37,494 nucleotides of DNA from Nemertoderma westbladi (GCA_032718475.1 JAUCBJ010006909.1:1-37494); one strand, 5' to 3'; numbered from the stretch's first letter, positions 1-11,482 are shown. Made by a program: numbers and translations. Notes: generated from the sequence alone by a model not told the origin.

Positions 1-600
1 GGTAGGCAAGGATACCGATGAAAAATTTCGCTCACTTCGCTTTTTCATTTCGCATTGTTAAAATGTATTTTACCATTTCACCATTGTATTGTAATACAGT
101 AAAGGGCCTACTGCCTACCGGCATTCTGGCTGACGGATTCTGACTGTTGTGAGATCTCAACAGGGTACCAAATCTAGCACAGGCACATATTTTAATTTAG
201 ATCTTACGGATCAGATACTGGCATTAGTATATACATATTCTATTTGTACATAATTGTTCTATATGTTGATTCTGCGGAGAATTATACATCAATTGAAATT
301 GATTGAATCTGGTGTTAAAGAAAAGTATGTAATGATATCAATTAATACAGACGGTGTAGTTTCAGTGCACAAGTCGAAAAGGAGTCTGCTTGTGGCCCGT
401 TATGGCATGTGTATGTGTAATGAACTTACCATTGTATCTCCGCCGAAAATATGAGAATTTGCTACTATTTAGCTTATATCACGGGCTTGAAAAACATATT
501 GGATCTTTGCCAAAAAGCCGTTGAAAATATCCATTACCAAGTTTACTTATTATTTTTACTTGTTATAGTACAATCTTGTGATTACTGCTGAATGTTTCAG
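1..600. other. AT-rich non-coding, no gene seen
   Basis: No convincing coding signal. An 8-bp inverted repeat (GGTAGGCA at 1-8, TGCCTACC at 112-119) brackets the first 119 bases and could be the end of a small foldback element cut by the window edge. The short open frame at 254-454 has no recognisable features. Confidence 0.4.
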
Positions 601-678
601 TTAGTCAGAGGCCGATATTGATGACTCTAAAGTTTTGATTAACTTTTTTAGAATATCTATCCCCGGCACTTTTGGTGA

Positions 679-1276
679 AGCTTCACAATCTTTGTCACTA
701 CATGCTTTGTCTCATTTACCATTATCATGTATGGCTCTCTTCAGGCCTCATCTGCAGCTATGTTTGAAAGTGCATACCATCATTTGAAGTCGTTTGTATC
801 TGGAAATCGTAGTGAAGCTTCGATTATAATAAAACGTTTTTTTCATCAAAAGAAATTGTTACAAAATTCATGTGTAGTTCATCCATCTTCCGGACTTCGT
901 GCTATTTGGAAAGATAGTTTCTCCTAAAATACTCACTCTAGAAACGTGTCTAAATTTCAATATTGATATAAATGATATTGTAGGTTTAACTTTTCGGTTA
1001 TCAGTGGATAATAAAACGTATCATTCTTATAATTACGCAGTAGAAAAAATAAATTCAGCTTCATATTTGGCCGTCATAAAAAAGGAAGATAAGCTGATAT
1101 TTTTGAAAATAAAAAATATTATTTTACATTATAACCAGCAGTATTGTTGTTTGTGCACGGCTTATCAAGGTACCCCTGCTTTGGATACCCTTTGGATATC
1201 TAGTGCACCTCCAGCAGTTCAAGTTATACTACGTAAGAATTCTTGTGCGTATGTCTTAACAAGGGAAATATTTTAG
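679..1276 (+). pseudogene. CACTA/EnSpm-like transposase C-terminal remnant
   Basis: Broken remnant of a DNA-transposon protein. A stretch near 679-726 reads SLHALSHLP, then a frame change, then YGSLQASSAAMFES...LKSFVSGNR at 727-850. This resembles the HxLxHL...GPL...FE...LK...G pattern of the DUF4218-type region that follows the TNP2 transposase domain. A second frame (899-1276) carries TYHSYNYA followed by a beta-rich tail, like the DUF4216-type C-terminal domain. At least two frame changes and no catalytic region make it a pseudogene. The family assignment rests on pattern memory, not a search; a different TNP2-related superfamily is possible. Confidence 0.4.
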
Positions 1277-2670
1277 TAAATTCATCTGATTTATTGCATA
1301 ATTTTATTGGTTTTTCGACTAAAAGTGTTTATTATGGTGTCCCGTGTATTGAAGACTATGAACACGATTAGAAAGGATGTTTTTGAATTTGTAATATTTA
1401 TATATATTGGATCTACTTTAACAATGCCCTCCTACCTCTTCTGATATATGTCGTATTTTTATATTATAATAGGATTTTTAGTACATTTGTTTATTAAATG
1501 TGTTGGTTGAGTTTTGAATACAAAAGTACAAACACAATAGTGTCATTTTTCTTTATTCCATTGAATTCAGAATCCCCATAAATCCGTATAAAGCGACAAA
1601 CAAGATGTTACAATCAATTCATCTATTGCATTGATTTTCAAAATGTAACCAAAATAAACAAACAAACTACGGGTAAGATGACATTGAAACATTGCTCAGG
1701 TGTAACGGATGAAGCTACACTACCTCGCCTTGCATTCGAGACTTAATCCCAGACCCCACTTCCCCGCCGTCAACCCACTGCAAATCGACCAGTATGGAGA
1801 CAGTCCCGCTGCTAATCTACCAGTTATGACTAATTATTACCTGAGGCTAATAAACTACATGTGAACTTTTTACTATTGTAAAAATTGTACTATTAATAAT
1901 AATAATAAAGTGGGTAAATTAAGGTAAAAAGGTTACATTACCCCCCCCCCCCCCCCCACCCCCTCCCTCCCTCCCAACAGCGCAACGGTTACTAAGGGAT
2001 TTTTAAGTTTCGTACATTTTCAGAATCGACTGCCAGTTCGGTGTAGGAGTCCAAGATAGACCATTTAAAGTAACTTTTCAAATATTTGCAAGCCTGAATA
2101 AATTTTCCCAAGTAATTAACAAGTAACTTGGGATAACTACATTTAGCATTGCTTTCTAATATTGTCAAATTATGTAACTTGCTAATTTTAGCAAAATTTG
2201 CTAATTACGGTTCAAATGTCTGCTGAGTTTTTCCAAAAAGTATTTAACAAAATAGGCAAGTTTTGTCAACCGGGCTGGTGACCATCGACTCTGCTATGGT
2301 TCCAACCTGATTGTTATTAGTTAAATATAATTTCAACCAAATTATCTCTACTTATGCTGTTTTAATAATTCAAATACAAAAATCCGTCAATATTTAAACA
2401 CCAGTGTTCCCAAATGGGACATTAAAACGGCCCATAGACCAACAAAAATGTGTAAAAATGTATTCTGTTTGTAGTTTTAAACGTTTTTGGACAATACTTT
2501 TTATTTTTGTTTTCATGAAAATAATATATTGCATTTTCTGTGGTGCAGTGTTCCCAAATGTTTTTTTCCAGATAATTTTTTTACAAAGTTAAAGTTGACT
2601 CGAATTAAAAGTGTTTCGAAAATTCAACAGATTTGCTCATATTTAAAGAGGGTTGGGAAATATAATGTTT
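1277..2670. other. AT-rich non-coding with a C tract
   Basis: No gene seen. Contains a homopolymer/CCCT tract at about 1941-1974 and a short imperfect direct repeat of GTGTTCCCAAATG (about 2405 and 2551). Probably intronic to the EGF gene whose exons begin at 2900. Confidence 0.4.
1941..1974. repeat. poly-C / (CCCT)n tract
   Basis: A run of cytosines interrupted once by A and then grading into CCCT repeats. Length is likely unstable. Confidence 0.9.
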
Positions 2671-2739
2671 AAGGTACGACTATTTAGAGCAGCACTAAAA
2701 CCAGTACTCCTAAGTGGGAGTCCATGCTGCATCCCATAG
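2671..2739 (+). mobile_element. micro-fragment of a non-LTR retrotransposon RT C-terminus
   Basis: About 69 bases translate as KVRLFRAALKPVLLSGSP followed by CCIP and a stop. This matches, with a few changes, the KVRLFRAAVVPVLLYGSP stretch of the larger minus-strand LINE fragment at 5812-6345. It is therefore a small piece of the same LINE family inserted in the opposite orientation. Nothing else of the element is visible. Confidence 0.55.
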
Positions 2740-2899
2740 ACAATTGTTGTTGAACCGAGATAGTAAACGAGCCCTTTGTATGTGGATTTACAACAAACTT
2801 TGTGGTTTTAAATATTATATATTCCTGGTTAAACATAATTCGTGTATTTTATATCTTTTAATTGATTTAATATCCTCACTACCTATCATTATTTTAAAG

Positions 2900-3022
2900 A
2901 TGATGATGAATGTGCATTAAACACAGACAACTGTGATATAAATGCTGACTGTACCAATACTCCAGGCGGATTTATTTGCAGTTGCAACAATGGATATGCA
3001 GGAACTGGTGTATCATGTTCAG
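2900..3022 (+). CDS. exon: calcium-binding EGF module 1
   Basis: 123-bp phase 1-1 exon, the usual size for a cbEGF exon, with acceptor AAAG before 2900 and donor GTAATA at 3023. It encodes DDDEC... with six cysteines. The C-x-N-x4-F-x-C stretch (CTNTPGGFIC) is the Asn/Asp hydroxylation consensus. The leading acidic D-x-D-E-C is the calcium-binding signature. The preceding exon is not in the window or was not recognised. Confidence 0.85.
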
Positions 3023-3316
3023 GTAATACATGGGGTCTACTTCAATGTAAATAATCGAATATACATATTCTGCAAATCTATTTATGTATAATGTTTCACT
3101 GCAGTGAATAAAGTGTATAATTAATTATTATTAATTACTTAGCTTTCCTGGTCACTAAGTCAATATAGTATAATTATTGTCTGTCCGAGAATGGAATATA
3201 TAAATATAATATTTGAAGCAAATTAATCTGTCTAACTAAGTTACAGTGTATTTTTAATAATAGTGAAGGTGCTGGCTCAGGGTTAATATACAATACCCTT
3301 TCGCGGTAGCGAGTGG

Positions 3317-3590
3317 ATAAAGACGGCCAAGTATACAGTAGTAATAAGATAAAGAACAGTGTCTGCAGATGATGGTATTGGCAGATAGGATTCCATGCTA
3401 AAGGTATATATCGGACATACAAGGTATCATTTCCAGGACTACCTTTTATCTGGGCCGCTAGCAGAATGGTTAGAGCTGGTTGGTTGGTCTACATTGAGTT
3501 CACCAGTTCGATCCCCAACTTTATTACCGACCTTGCTAAGCTGTACCCAACGAAAGTTATAATAATACTTGGAAATGGCAGTGGGAGAGC
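3317..3590 (+). mobile_element. tRNA-derived SINE, copy 1
   Basis: Shares with copy 2 (11232-11482) a 5' part starting AAAGACGGCCAAGTA, a middle CCAGGNCTACCTTT, a tRNA-like core starting GCCGCT with box A-like TGGTTAGAGC and box B-like AGTTCGATCC, and a tail around CCAAYGAARGTT. The tRNA-like core is about 3454-3522. Lies in the intron between the two EGF exons. Confidence 0.7.
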
Positions 3591-5038
3591 AACTTAACCT
3601 AGCAACCCACTTATTCGTCAACATACAACCGACTGGAATTTGAACAATGCACCATCCTTTACCTGTGTATTTCAGCTCCATAACAATGTAACACTTCCAT
3701 CCCATATTCTTACAAATGTTGACATCATTGTAATATAACTATCATGATGTGATCCATATTTGATGTTTAGCAAGGATTGTTGATCAGTCCAGATTGTAAC
3801 GCTCTGAGCTTGTGCTACCAACCTCTTTTCTGATGAGTCTAAGGGCAGTTTGTTCGATCACTGCACCCCCGTCACGCTCACTCATCAGTTATCATTCCAT
3901 ATTAATTATTTAAATCTAGTGGAACTTTAGCTTGTACAACAGCGATTATTACAAGCTTTACTTCGAATGCCCTCTGGCCTTCTACTGCCCAACCACATCC
4001 TCCTTTTCTGAATCTTGTCTGTAAGTGTAAACCAGTGACTAAAGGGAACAACAGGCCCTGCAGAAACACCGCCAGAAACTTGCTGGGTACTGATTCTGCA
4101 GGAACAAACTATAGACCCACAACCTTGTGTTGTCTAGCCTGCTGTTGAGAATAGACATGGCGTACAGCCTATTACTTTCCACGCGCCTGTTCCATGACAC
4201 CGGACTTCAGAATAGGGATGCACTTGGAAAGTGTATGACTTTCTGAAAGCTTACCCTCTGACAGTGTGAGCTAGGGGGCACACTATTTAGCTTGGTGGAC
4301 CAACACAAGCCAATCATCATTATCATCATAAAAAAACTGTAAAATCCAATATACACTAATAATTCAAAAAGTTGTATTTAATTAATGGGCCCAAGATTGT
4401 GATGTATAATATAGTTGAGTTGAGTTAAGGGAACTGTAGAAGCGTAATTTTGTTGATAAACTGTCAGCATTCTTCATCTTGATGCAGCTGCAATTCTGCA
4501 TGCCAATTCTAGATAGATAGATCTGAACATACTACTAGTATTGCTTATTTAATATCCAAACAGCTATGGGTATAAACACTGTGCTGAGAATATATATGAA
4601 GGTGTGGCGCCTCACAGAAAACAACTTTGGATGCTGTCTGCCTCCCATTGTTACATCAATAATGAGCATTATGGAGAGGTATCAGCCAAGCACGTAATGT
4701 ATGTATTGTATATGGACCGGTCCTCAACAAGAACTTAGAGAGAGAGCAAGATCTTTCCTCCTGAAGATGGAAGAACTTTGTTGGGATTATATGGTTTATA
4801 AAGAAAATACTAAAGATGATTCGGATTCTGAAGAAACATGCTAAATGATCTTAGATGAGCATTTTCTACTTTCAGCTTTCCATAAGGAAGTTGCAGTTGC
4901 TGCGAAAAAGAGCAGGAGTTTTATATTCAGATGTTATTCATTCAAAACGCGAATTTATTTAATAAAGAAAATGAATATTAAAACATGTAAATAATAATAC
5001 ATAATACATAACTACCAATCAAACTATTTCATTTTTAG
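3591..5038. other. intron with probable degraded retroelement 3' UTR
   Basis: No exon recognised. The stretch of about 3800-4330 is less AT-rich than its surroundings and ends in ATCATCATTATCATCATA, as many non-LTR elements do. I could not find coding sequence attached to it. Confidence 0.3.
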
Positions 5039-5170
5039 ATATTGATGAGTGTTTAGATTCTTCAATTTGTTACTCTTCGTCATCCAGCTGCATAAACACA
5101 GTGGGCAGTTACTACTGTACGTGTGCCAGTGGATATTACAAAGATCCTGATAACCCCGACAACTGCAAAG
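5039..5170 (+). CDS. exon: calcium-binding EGF module 2
   Basis: 132-bp phase 1-1 exon with acceptor TTTTTAG and donor GTAAAATAAG. It begins DIDEC and has six cysteines, with CINTVGSYYC matching the hydroxylation consensus. The DPDNPDNC ending is a long C5-C6 loop. It follows the first EGF exon after a 2.0-kb intron containing a SINE. Confidence 0.88.
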
Positions 5171-5811
5171 GTAAAATAAGCAAAACAAATCCGCACTACT
5201 TACAGTAGCTTGTATATAAAGGCCATATGTCATACTGTATTACGTACAGGCCGTGCCATTTACATGTATTTGAAATTATCAATGACCAAAATGTTTAATG
5301 TTTGTTTATCCTGAATTCAAGTAGGCCTAAACAACCATGAATGTCAGTGCAGTAGTATTGTTACTACCAAAGCAGTAGTTCCAGATAATTTTTAAATTTC
5401 ATTCTGTGTTAGTAGAGCTTTATTAGATATAATAGTATTAATATTAGTTTTATTGTTTCGTTATTAGAAAGGTATTAATAATTAACAGAAAATAAAAACA
5501 ATGAATAATTGGATGAATAACTATCAGCTCTAATTTGAAAGAAGTGTTAGAGAATATCTCGATTGCTATTGGGAGCGCTTTGAATCATAAACCTATATTT
5601 ATAGTCTCAGGCCTGAATTCTAACATCAGCAAACTTTCCATGAAAATTCCAATTCCAACTAGTTTTTACCGTTCAGCATTTTAAAAACAACTTCATGGAA
5701 ATACCCATCAAATCTATGTACATAGATTTGATGGTATCAATCACCCTATTGCTAGATGGTTAGGTCCTACTACTACTACTAGGATCGACATGCTGCATTG
5801 CAGCTGCATTT
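5171..5811. other. intronic AT-rich sequence
   Basis: No gene or clear repeat. Contains a short hairpin made of the words CAAATCTATGTACATAGATTTG near 5709-5730, probably a chance AT-rich palindrome. Confidence 0.35.
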
Positions 5812-6345
5812 TTAAGAATGCTGTGCCGGCTTATCGACAAAATTGCATCGCCACAACTCTCTATCACCCATGACATTTGCTAGATCATCCGCATCTTCAA
5901 GGCCAGTGTCCTTTAAGATGCGTTTCAAGAAAGTCATGGGCTGTCCACCATGCTTATTCACTCCATGAGGCTGCCAAAGTACAAGATTATGCACTGGCTG
6001 GTCCTCACGGCAAAAGCAATGTCCTGCAAAGCGGAGGCGATTTTGTTCTATTGTCAAGCTTGGGGGAACCAATGAGACACCTCCAATGTTATATAGTGTC
6101 TGTTTGGAGATGTGTGCATTGTAATTGACACAATGAACCCGGCGTAGCATTCTTGTGAATGTGCCATCCAGAGATTTGGTGTCCTCAGCAGTTAGAGCCC
6201 AGCATGGACTCCCATAGAGGAGTACTGGAACTACTGCTGCTCTAAATAATCGGACCTTAAGTTTCCGATTAATTCTCAGTGACTTCCAAATCCTGGAAAC
6301 CCTATTCAAGGCTGCCCATGCCTTTCCCTTACGTATTCGTTAGGT
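5812..6345 (-). pseudogene. non-LTR retrotransposon fragment (RT C-terminal region)
   Basis: Minus-strand frame of about 175 codons with the C-terminal end of a LINE-type ORF2. It reads KGKAWAALNRVSRIWKS, then KVRLFRAAVVPVLLYGSP, W.LT and LRFAGHCF, and ends in a normal stop. Order and wording are typical of RTE-like/related clades common in aquatic invertebrates; clade is an inference. No endonuclease or RT catalytic region is present, so it is a 5'-truncated copy, as LINE insertions usually are. It sits in the intron before exon 6720, antisense to the host gene. Confidence 0.75.
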
Positions 6346-6719
6346 CCTAGAATGTTAATGAGATCCTTATTCCTCTAATTTATCTTCCAAAACATACCCA
6401 ATATTTGTTATCATTCAGTTATGATAATGTTTTAATTTAAAACAAACATACATCTTTTGAGAGATGTCGGTTTTAGTGAGTGAAAAAAAATATATTGCTT
6501 ATTCTTGGCGATTATTTTACTACCGGTACTTAACATTCTATTCAAAATTATTTTTTGTGTATATTTTTTAGAAGACAAAATTAAAGTATAAAAGTAATAA
6601 TAATAGTAATAGTAATAAAGAACTACTATAGTAGCATCTACAATTTATGAATCAGATGTTTCTGTTGGGAAGAAGATAATTTAGATATTTTGAAATTAAC
6701 AAATAATTATTTTTTATAG
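6346..6719. other. AT-rich intron sequence
   Basis: Very AT-rich with a short AAT/AGTAAT microsatellite-like run near 6593-6620. No gene seen. Confidence 0.4.
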
Positions 6720-6894
6720 CCATTGTTGCTGACTCATGTACTGCAAGTTCAGAGTTCAATCATTTGTTTCAATGCATTTATGCAATAGACAACAATGAGC
6801 TAACAGAATGGGCTATACGCGGAGGTAGCAAAGGAGTGGCGATAGGGAGTTACATCGACATTGTATTTGGTGCTGGTCCTAAAACTATATCCAG
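6720..6894 (+). CDS. exon: discoidin-like domain, first part
   Basis: 175-bp phase 1-2 exon, acceptor TTTTTATAG, donor G/GTTACA at 6895. It encodes a domain start, CTASSEFNHL..., then AIDNNELTEWA, GSYIDIVFG and KTIS. The order A-I/L-D-x-N-x-x-T-E-W-A followed by G-x-x-I-x-I-x-F-G is typical of F5/8C-like galactose-binding folds. Read-through past the donor meets TAA within six codons, which supports the splice. Confidence 0.75.
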
Positions 6895-7097
6895 GTTACA
6901 CAAAAAATAATATACAATTTATTTATCACTGGGTACAATCTATATACTACATACTGTTAAGGGAGAGCTTCGACTATGATGCCAAAATGATAATTTCAAA
7001 CATCACAGGGCAGTGTTCTCTAGAAAATCATCCAACAGGTACTCATAATATGGAAAAGTTAGTTCTCTGTAAATGATCTGCTCACCTCCTAAACAGA

Positions 7098-7195
7098 AAA
7101 ATAACAGAGAACATATTAACAGCGAACTAAAATAGGACAATTAATTACTCACCTAATATGTGTTCTCTGATAAAACCCTCTGTTAGTGTTCTCTG
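7098..7195. repeat. imperfect inverted repeat (CAGAGAACATATTA)
   Basis: ACAGAGAACATATTA on the left faces TAATATGTGTTCTCTG on the right, and further CTGTTAGTGTTCTCTGTTA follows. The pattern suggests a small foldback element in the intron between exons 6720 and 7308. Confidence 0.45.
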
Positions 7196-7307
7196 TTAAG
7201 TTACCAGAATACATTAAAAGAGAACCAATTGCTCATCGCCCCTGGATGGACTGATACTCAAACCATATTTAATTACAAAGCAACAACATTTACAATTTTT
7301 TCTTCAG

Positions 7308-7421
7308 TATGGGTTACCAACAAAGAGTGTCTGGAGAATACAACAAACAAGTTACTATCAGATGCCAAACTGGGTTTATAGGAAACAAAGTTTCGCGGGT
7401 TGTTACTTTACGAAATACTGG
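7308..7421 (+). CDS. exon: discoidin-like domain, middle part
   Basis: 114-bp phase 2-2 exon after a strong pyrimidine tract and TTCTTCAG. Joined to the previous exon it reads KTISSMGYQQRVSGEYNK, then QVTIRCQTGF..., the strand-rich core of the fold. The donor is G/GTTTGT at 7422. The next exon is over 8 kb away. Confidence 0.7.
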
Positions 7422-8841
7422 GTTTGTATTGCATTTTATTTTTAATTAATCGTTTAAGATTTAAAATTGAGAGTAACATTAAATGACATACTCAACCAAC
7501 AAGTGTGGGTGTCAGTGTTTGATGTATGTATATGTTCAGAATATAAAATAACTTAAGTTCTAACTAACGAACTGAACGTCCATTCACAATCAAATGTAGT
7601 ATACACTGATCTATTTCCTATGTTGTAGGAAATGTACATTTTGTAACATTAGGTCAAACTTAGCAGGGCTCTGCCTGCATAATACCTCGTTAAGCTGAAG
7701 TACCCACTTTGCAGCATTGAATTGCTTCACAATTCAATGTCTCTTTACTCTGTCTCGGTAGCCACTCCTGACAACTTTCACAATTTGAAACCATTTGTGT
7801 AATATCATTGGTGGTGCCCAGTCAAAACACTCAAGATCGCACTCTCATTTGGTTGTGTCATACCTCAAAGGAATGCGTGCAAGCATTCTAGAACATTTCT
7901 ATGCATTAGTGCTGGGATTAGTAACAATTGTCCAAACAATACAAGTCCATTGTCAACTGATAAGTCATTCCTCATTGACTTCATTTGTTGTACTAAATGT
8001 ATTATATTTTATTAAACCCATCATGAATTTCAGAAACTAGTTCACAATAATTGGGATTTTTTACAGCATCATCTCATATTTTCTCTATGATAGGATGGGG
8101 AATATTATAATCAACCTATCAACTTTATCACATTCCTTGACTTGTGTAGTTGTAGCTGTCAATGTCCATGCAATGATGTAATTCATCTCATTGTCCTCAA
8201 ATCCATCTCATTGTCCTCAAAATCTGGGTCATTAACTTAATATATTTATCAGTCAGTGATTGTGTGGTCCTTGCTGGCCCCGCCACTCCAGCTGAAATTA
8301 ATATTGGGATGAGATGTTCTCTTTAATATTTTGAAGTTTCAAATTATCGATCTGATAATCTATATGATATCTATAACTTACATATTGGAAATAATAGTAT
8401 GCGGTCTGTTATTAATGCTAGATAAAGTAAGCTACTATAAGTCCAGCTTGATAAAGGTGCTATCATTGTATACACCTGACTAGGGATCTGATAAAAAAAT
8501 AATATAAATAACAATAGTTGTTATAGATAACGGCATCAATAACGGAGGTGAAGTACTTTGCCCTTGGATTCCGATCAGAAACAATGTTGATAGGAGTGCG
8601 GGCATTGTGTGTATATTGTCCACCGCACCTGGGGTCAAACGCTTAGTTCGAACTAGGGTAGTTCATACTTCATACTATGGTAGCTTGAACTAGTGTGTAT
8701 GCTCAGTGTCTGACACTATAGTTTGAACTATAGCTTGCTTTGCTTAGCAAGCTCATTAGTCAGTCATTAGTTCAGTCAAATTTAAAAAAAGGCAGCTCTT
8801 CTGGTTTAAATGAGATGAATAACAACCAACTACTACTACTA
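7422..8841. other. start of the large last intron
   Basis: No coding signal recognised. A 17-18-base direct repeat, CATCTCATTGTCCTCAAA, occurs twice in tandem near 8184-8222, and 8650-8760 has several short palindromic words built on AGTTCGAACT and AGCAAGCT. Confidence 0.4.
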
Positions 8842-9640
8842 CTAAGTCGAGTGAACTCGGACAGTGGAAATGAGATCCTTCCAGGCTTCCCAATTCTCCA
8901 TAGTTGTTGCAATTTCGTTTCTCCCAAGTTCAGTATCCCTTTCAAGTTGATCTATATATGTTATGGCCAGTTGTCCACGACTACACTTTCCATGAGTTGG
9001 TTGCCAGAAAAGTAGATCTGGTATGACCTCATCTTTACTTCGCCAGCAGTGCCCACTGAATCTTAATCTGCGTTCACGGAGGGTGGTTGATCCAGGTGGT
9101 ATTCTACCATAAAGCTCGGCGTTTGTCATGTGTTGTCTCCAGCTGTTGTCTCCAGCTGATGTTTAGGGCTGCCCTTAGTAGCCTTGTGTAGTAACCATCA
9201 ATTCGTTGTTCAAGTGATTTAGTCAGTGTCCAGGTCTCACCCCCGTATAAAAATACACTTTCCACTGTGGCTCGAAAGAACTTAGTCTTCAGGTACCTGG
9301 AGAGATCTAATTTCCAGATGGTATCCATTTTTGATAGAGCTACCCAAGCCTTTGCTTTCCTAACTTCTATGTCCTTTTTGCTACTCTCTATCCATGATCC
9401 TAGGTACTGGAAGTCGTCAACCTTCCTTAGTTGATTATTATCAATGGTTTTCAAGTTTCCATCAACATTAAAAGTCATGAATTCGGTCTTGGTAGCATTT
9501 ATATGCAATCCAACGTCCTTAGCAGCCCTCTCCACTTTATTTAGTAGAAGCTGTGCATCTGCTAGCGTATTAGAGAGCAGGGCGATGTCATCCGCAAAGT
9601 CGATGTCTGTGACTGTAGCTGTAAATCTTTGAATATTTTA
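8842..9640 (-). pseudogene. non-LTR retrotransposon RT fragment, frameshifted by a 13-bp duplication
   Basis: Minus-strand remnant that keeps the RT active-site box as DFADDIALLSN (about 9580-9605) and continues through a typical LINE thumb/C-terminal region (NATKTEFMTFN, FQYLGSWI, KTKFFRATVESVFLYGGETW). The frame then breaks and resumes as LRFSGHCWRSKDEV. At 9131-9156 the plus strand holds two tandem copies of TGTTGTCTCCAGC; losing one copy (13 bp) would bring both parts into one frame, so the break is a simple recent duplication. The 5' end is lost at about 9640, where another LINE fragment abuts. Similar to, but distinct from, the 5812-6345 copy. Confidence 0.8.
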
Positions 9641-9940
9641 CCTATCCAAGCGCTCTACAAATATCAGGTATTAATATTTATGTATAATGTTTTAAAAGGT
9701 AATTGTCCAAGCGATTTAAAAAGGTTGTTTTCAAGAACTGACGCTGTCCATTCCCATATAACACGGTCGGCTAGCCAAAAAAATTTCTATATTCCATCAA
9801 ATCGTATTCTTGTATCTCAAAGATCACTAAAATATCAGTGTCCTTTTTTGTGGAATTTATTGCCTACTTCAATTAAAGAATGTCAATCATTAAACATATT
9901 TTCTGCTAAACTAAAAAAATATTTAATTAATGAACCGTAA
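9629..9940 (+). pseudogene. C-terminal fragment of a second, different LINE
   Basis: About 100 codons ending in a stop: LYKYQVLIFMYNVLKGN, HSHITRSASQKNFYIPSN, FLWNLLPTSIKECQSLN and KLKKYL. This YQ/LIFMYN...HxxxTR...LWNxLP..I....S...FK..LKKYL pattern is the usual end of CR1/Jockey-type ORF2 proteins. It abuts the minus-strand LINE at about 9640 tail to truncated end, so one inserted next to or into the other. Confidence 0.65.
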
Positions 9941-10348
9941 CTGCGGGGTCTATGTCTGGTGCTTTGGGGCAATTCCACCATTGATGTAACACTTACGTCG
10001 AAAATAAAAAGTCATCTAATCAGCATAATTTTGGCATCAAAATGACGAGAAAGAATGAAATTTTCAATAAAAGTGACGGATTTTTAATATTTTTGAGGGT
10101 AACAACTGGTTTTTCATTATTCAATATGAGGAAATTTTTTAACATATTTTCAAATTTGTAGAAATTAATCCATGTCATTTTTTAACATAATCTTACTACC
10201 ATTGAAATTGTCGGAATAAGAAAGGTAAATACACCAACCGAAAATTAGACATTTATTAGAAGCTATTGATAATAAAGATTAGAATATTGACAGTATAGCA
10301 TTGCATAATCAAAATTTTAAAAAAATTAGATTTGGCCTACATAATTAT

Positions 10349-10362
10349 GTGAGTCCGTAACG
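10349..10362 (+). repeat. subterminal repeat GTGAGTCCGTAACG (left, copy 1)
   Basis: Exact copy on the plus strand, near the left end of the DNA transposon. Confidence 0.85.
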
Positions 10363-10502
10363 AAAAGCACTTAAAGTTTTAATTTGGAGTACACCCCGCA
10401 TGTGTATTGCACTGACAATCATTTTCCTTTGGGTTTACAGCCAATCCGATCCTTCCATTATGTCTCTGTGTTCTTTATTGCCGATGAAATGTGTAATAGC
10501 AG

Positions 10503-10538
10503 CGTTACGGACTCACATATTTTTCGTTACGGACTCAC
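10503..10538 (-). repeat. two inverted subterminal repeats (CGTTACGGACTCAC)
   Basis: Two exact minus-strand copies of the 14-mer at 10503-10516 and 10525-10538, 22 bases apart (two helical turns), upstream of the transposase-like gene. Confidence 0.85.
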
Positions 10539-10735
10539 CATATGGAAGGTTAGGTATGAATCATTCTGCTTTGTAAACATTATTCACTATGTAAACTGAA
10601 AGTATTTACCTCGATTATACTCACATGTGCCCATCGACTCGACAGTCTGTCATATGACAATCAAACGTATTCATACATCACATGTAATGTGTTACTGTTG
10701 ACACTGACCGACATTCTGCATTGTGACTGTTAATA

Positions 10736-11118
10736 ATGGTTAAAACTCCCCTCTCTTGGGCCGAAAGGGCCAAACGTCATCCAACGGATTACAGAAGAGA
10801 AGAGGGAGGAACACAAGAATAGAGATAGGATACGGAAAAAGAAATATCGTGATTCTTTAGAAGGGTCTGCAAAGACTGCTTATCAAATTCGTCAACGTTG
10901 CCATACAGTGAATTGGCGGAGCAATAAAACATTATCAATCCCTCAAACACCTACCACATCGCCAGCCAAAGCTTTCCAATGCCGGCAGAGCTTAGGAAGG
11001 GCTATTTCCCGTGTAAAACGTGTTCTACCATTGAGTTCCCCCAAAAAGAAGGCTGTTATTCAACAGTTAGCTGAGGTTGCTGGTCTCATAACGAATGTTT
11101 CATGTGGGAATAGTCGAG
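10736..11118 (+). CDS. transposase-like gene, exon 1 (frame break near 10800)
   Basis: ATG at 10736 opens MVKTPLSWAERAKRHPTDY, the usual short basic start of this invertebrate family, but this frame hits TAG after 28 codons. The following frame (from about 10797) reads REEHKNRDRIRKKKYRDS and continues with SPKKKAVIQQLAEVAG, also family-typical. A single-base indel near 10797-10806 explains the switch. The exon ends at 11118 with donor G/GTAAGA. The coding content is a basic, probably coiled N-terminal DNA-binding region. Confidence 0.6.
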
Positions 11119-11231
11119 GTAAGATTAATTTAATACTTATTATTCATTAGATATTGTTATTAATGGGTCCTTCTTATTATTATTTATTATATTATAAGGA
11201 AGGATTGTGATAGAGACAAGTATGTCAGGTA

Positions 11232-11482
11232 TTAAAGACGGCCAAGTACAGCATAATTCGCACAGTGGCTGTCGATGAGATGATTGGTGGATGGGAGCTC
11301 ATGATGACGTAAATTGCGGACATGCAAGGAATCACGTAGTACTTCCAGGTCTACCTTTGACATGAGCCGCTGGTGGGATGGTTAGAGCGCCAGACTTCCA
11401 ACCTGGGGGTCAGCAGTTCGATCCTACGTCGGCATCATTGCCAAGTTTGAAAAGCAGTGTCCAATGAAGGTTGTAATGTATG
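11232..11482 (+). mobile_element. tRNA-Gly-derived SINE, copy 2
   Basis: Same layout as the copy at 3317. The core 11366-11434 lines up with a eukaryotic tRNA-Gly(TCC): acceptor strands GCCGCTG and CGTCGGC pair at 6 of 7 positions (one as G-T), box A-like TGGTTAGAGC, anticodon loop CTTCCAA with TCC in place, and box B-like AGTTCGATCC. Nested in the intron of the transposase gene, so it inserted after that transposon lineage formed. Confidence 0.72.

Noticed and set aside
7795-8040. 81-codon open frame in the last intron
   Set aside because: Composition and content show no motif; a frame of this length is expected by chance in this amount of sequence.
11366-11434. A functional tRNA-Gly gene
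   Set aside because: The core is close to tRNA-Gly(TCC) but is embedded in a repeated longer unit and its T stem pairs poorly, so it is a SINE head.
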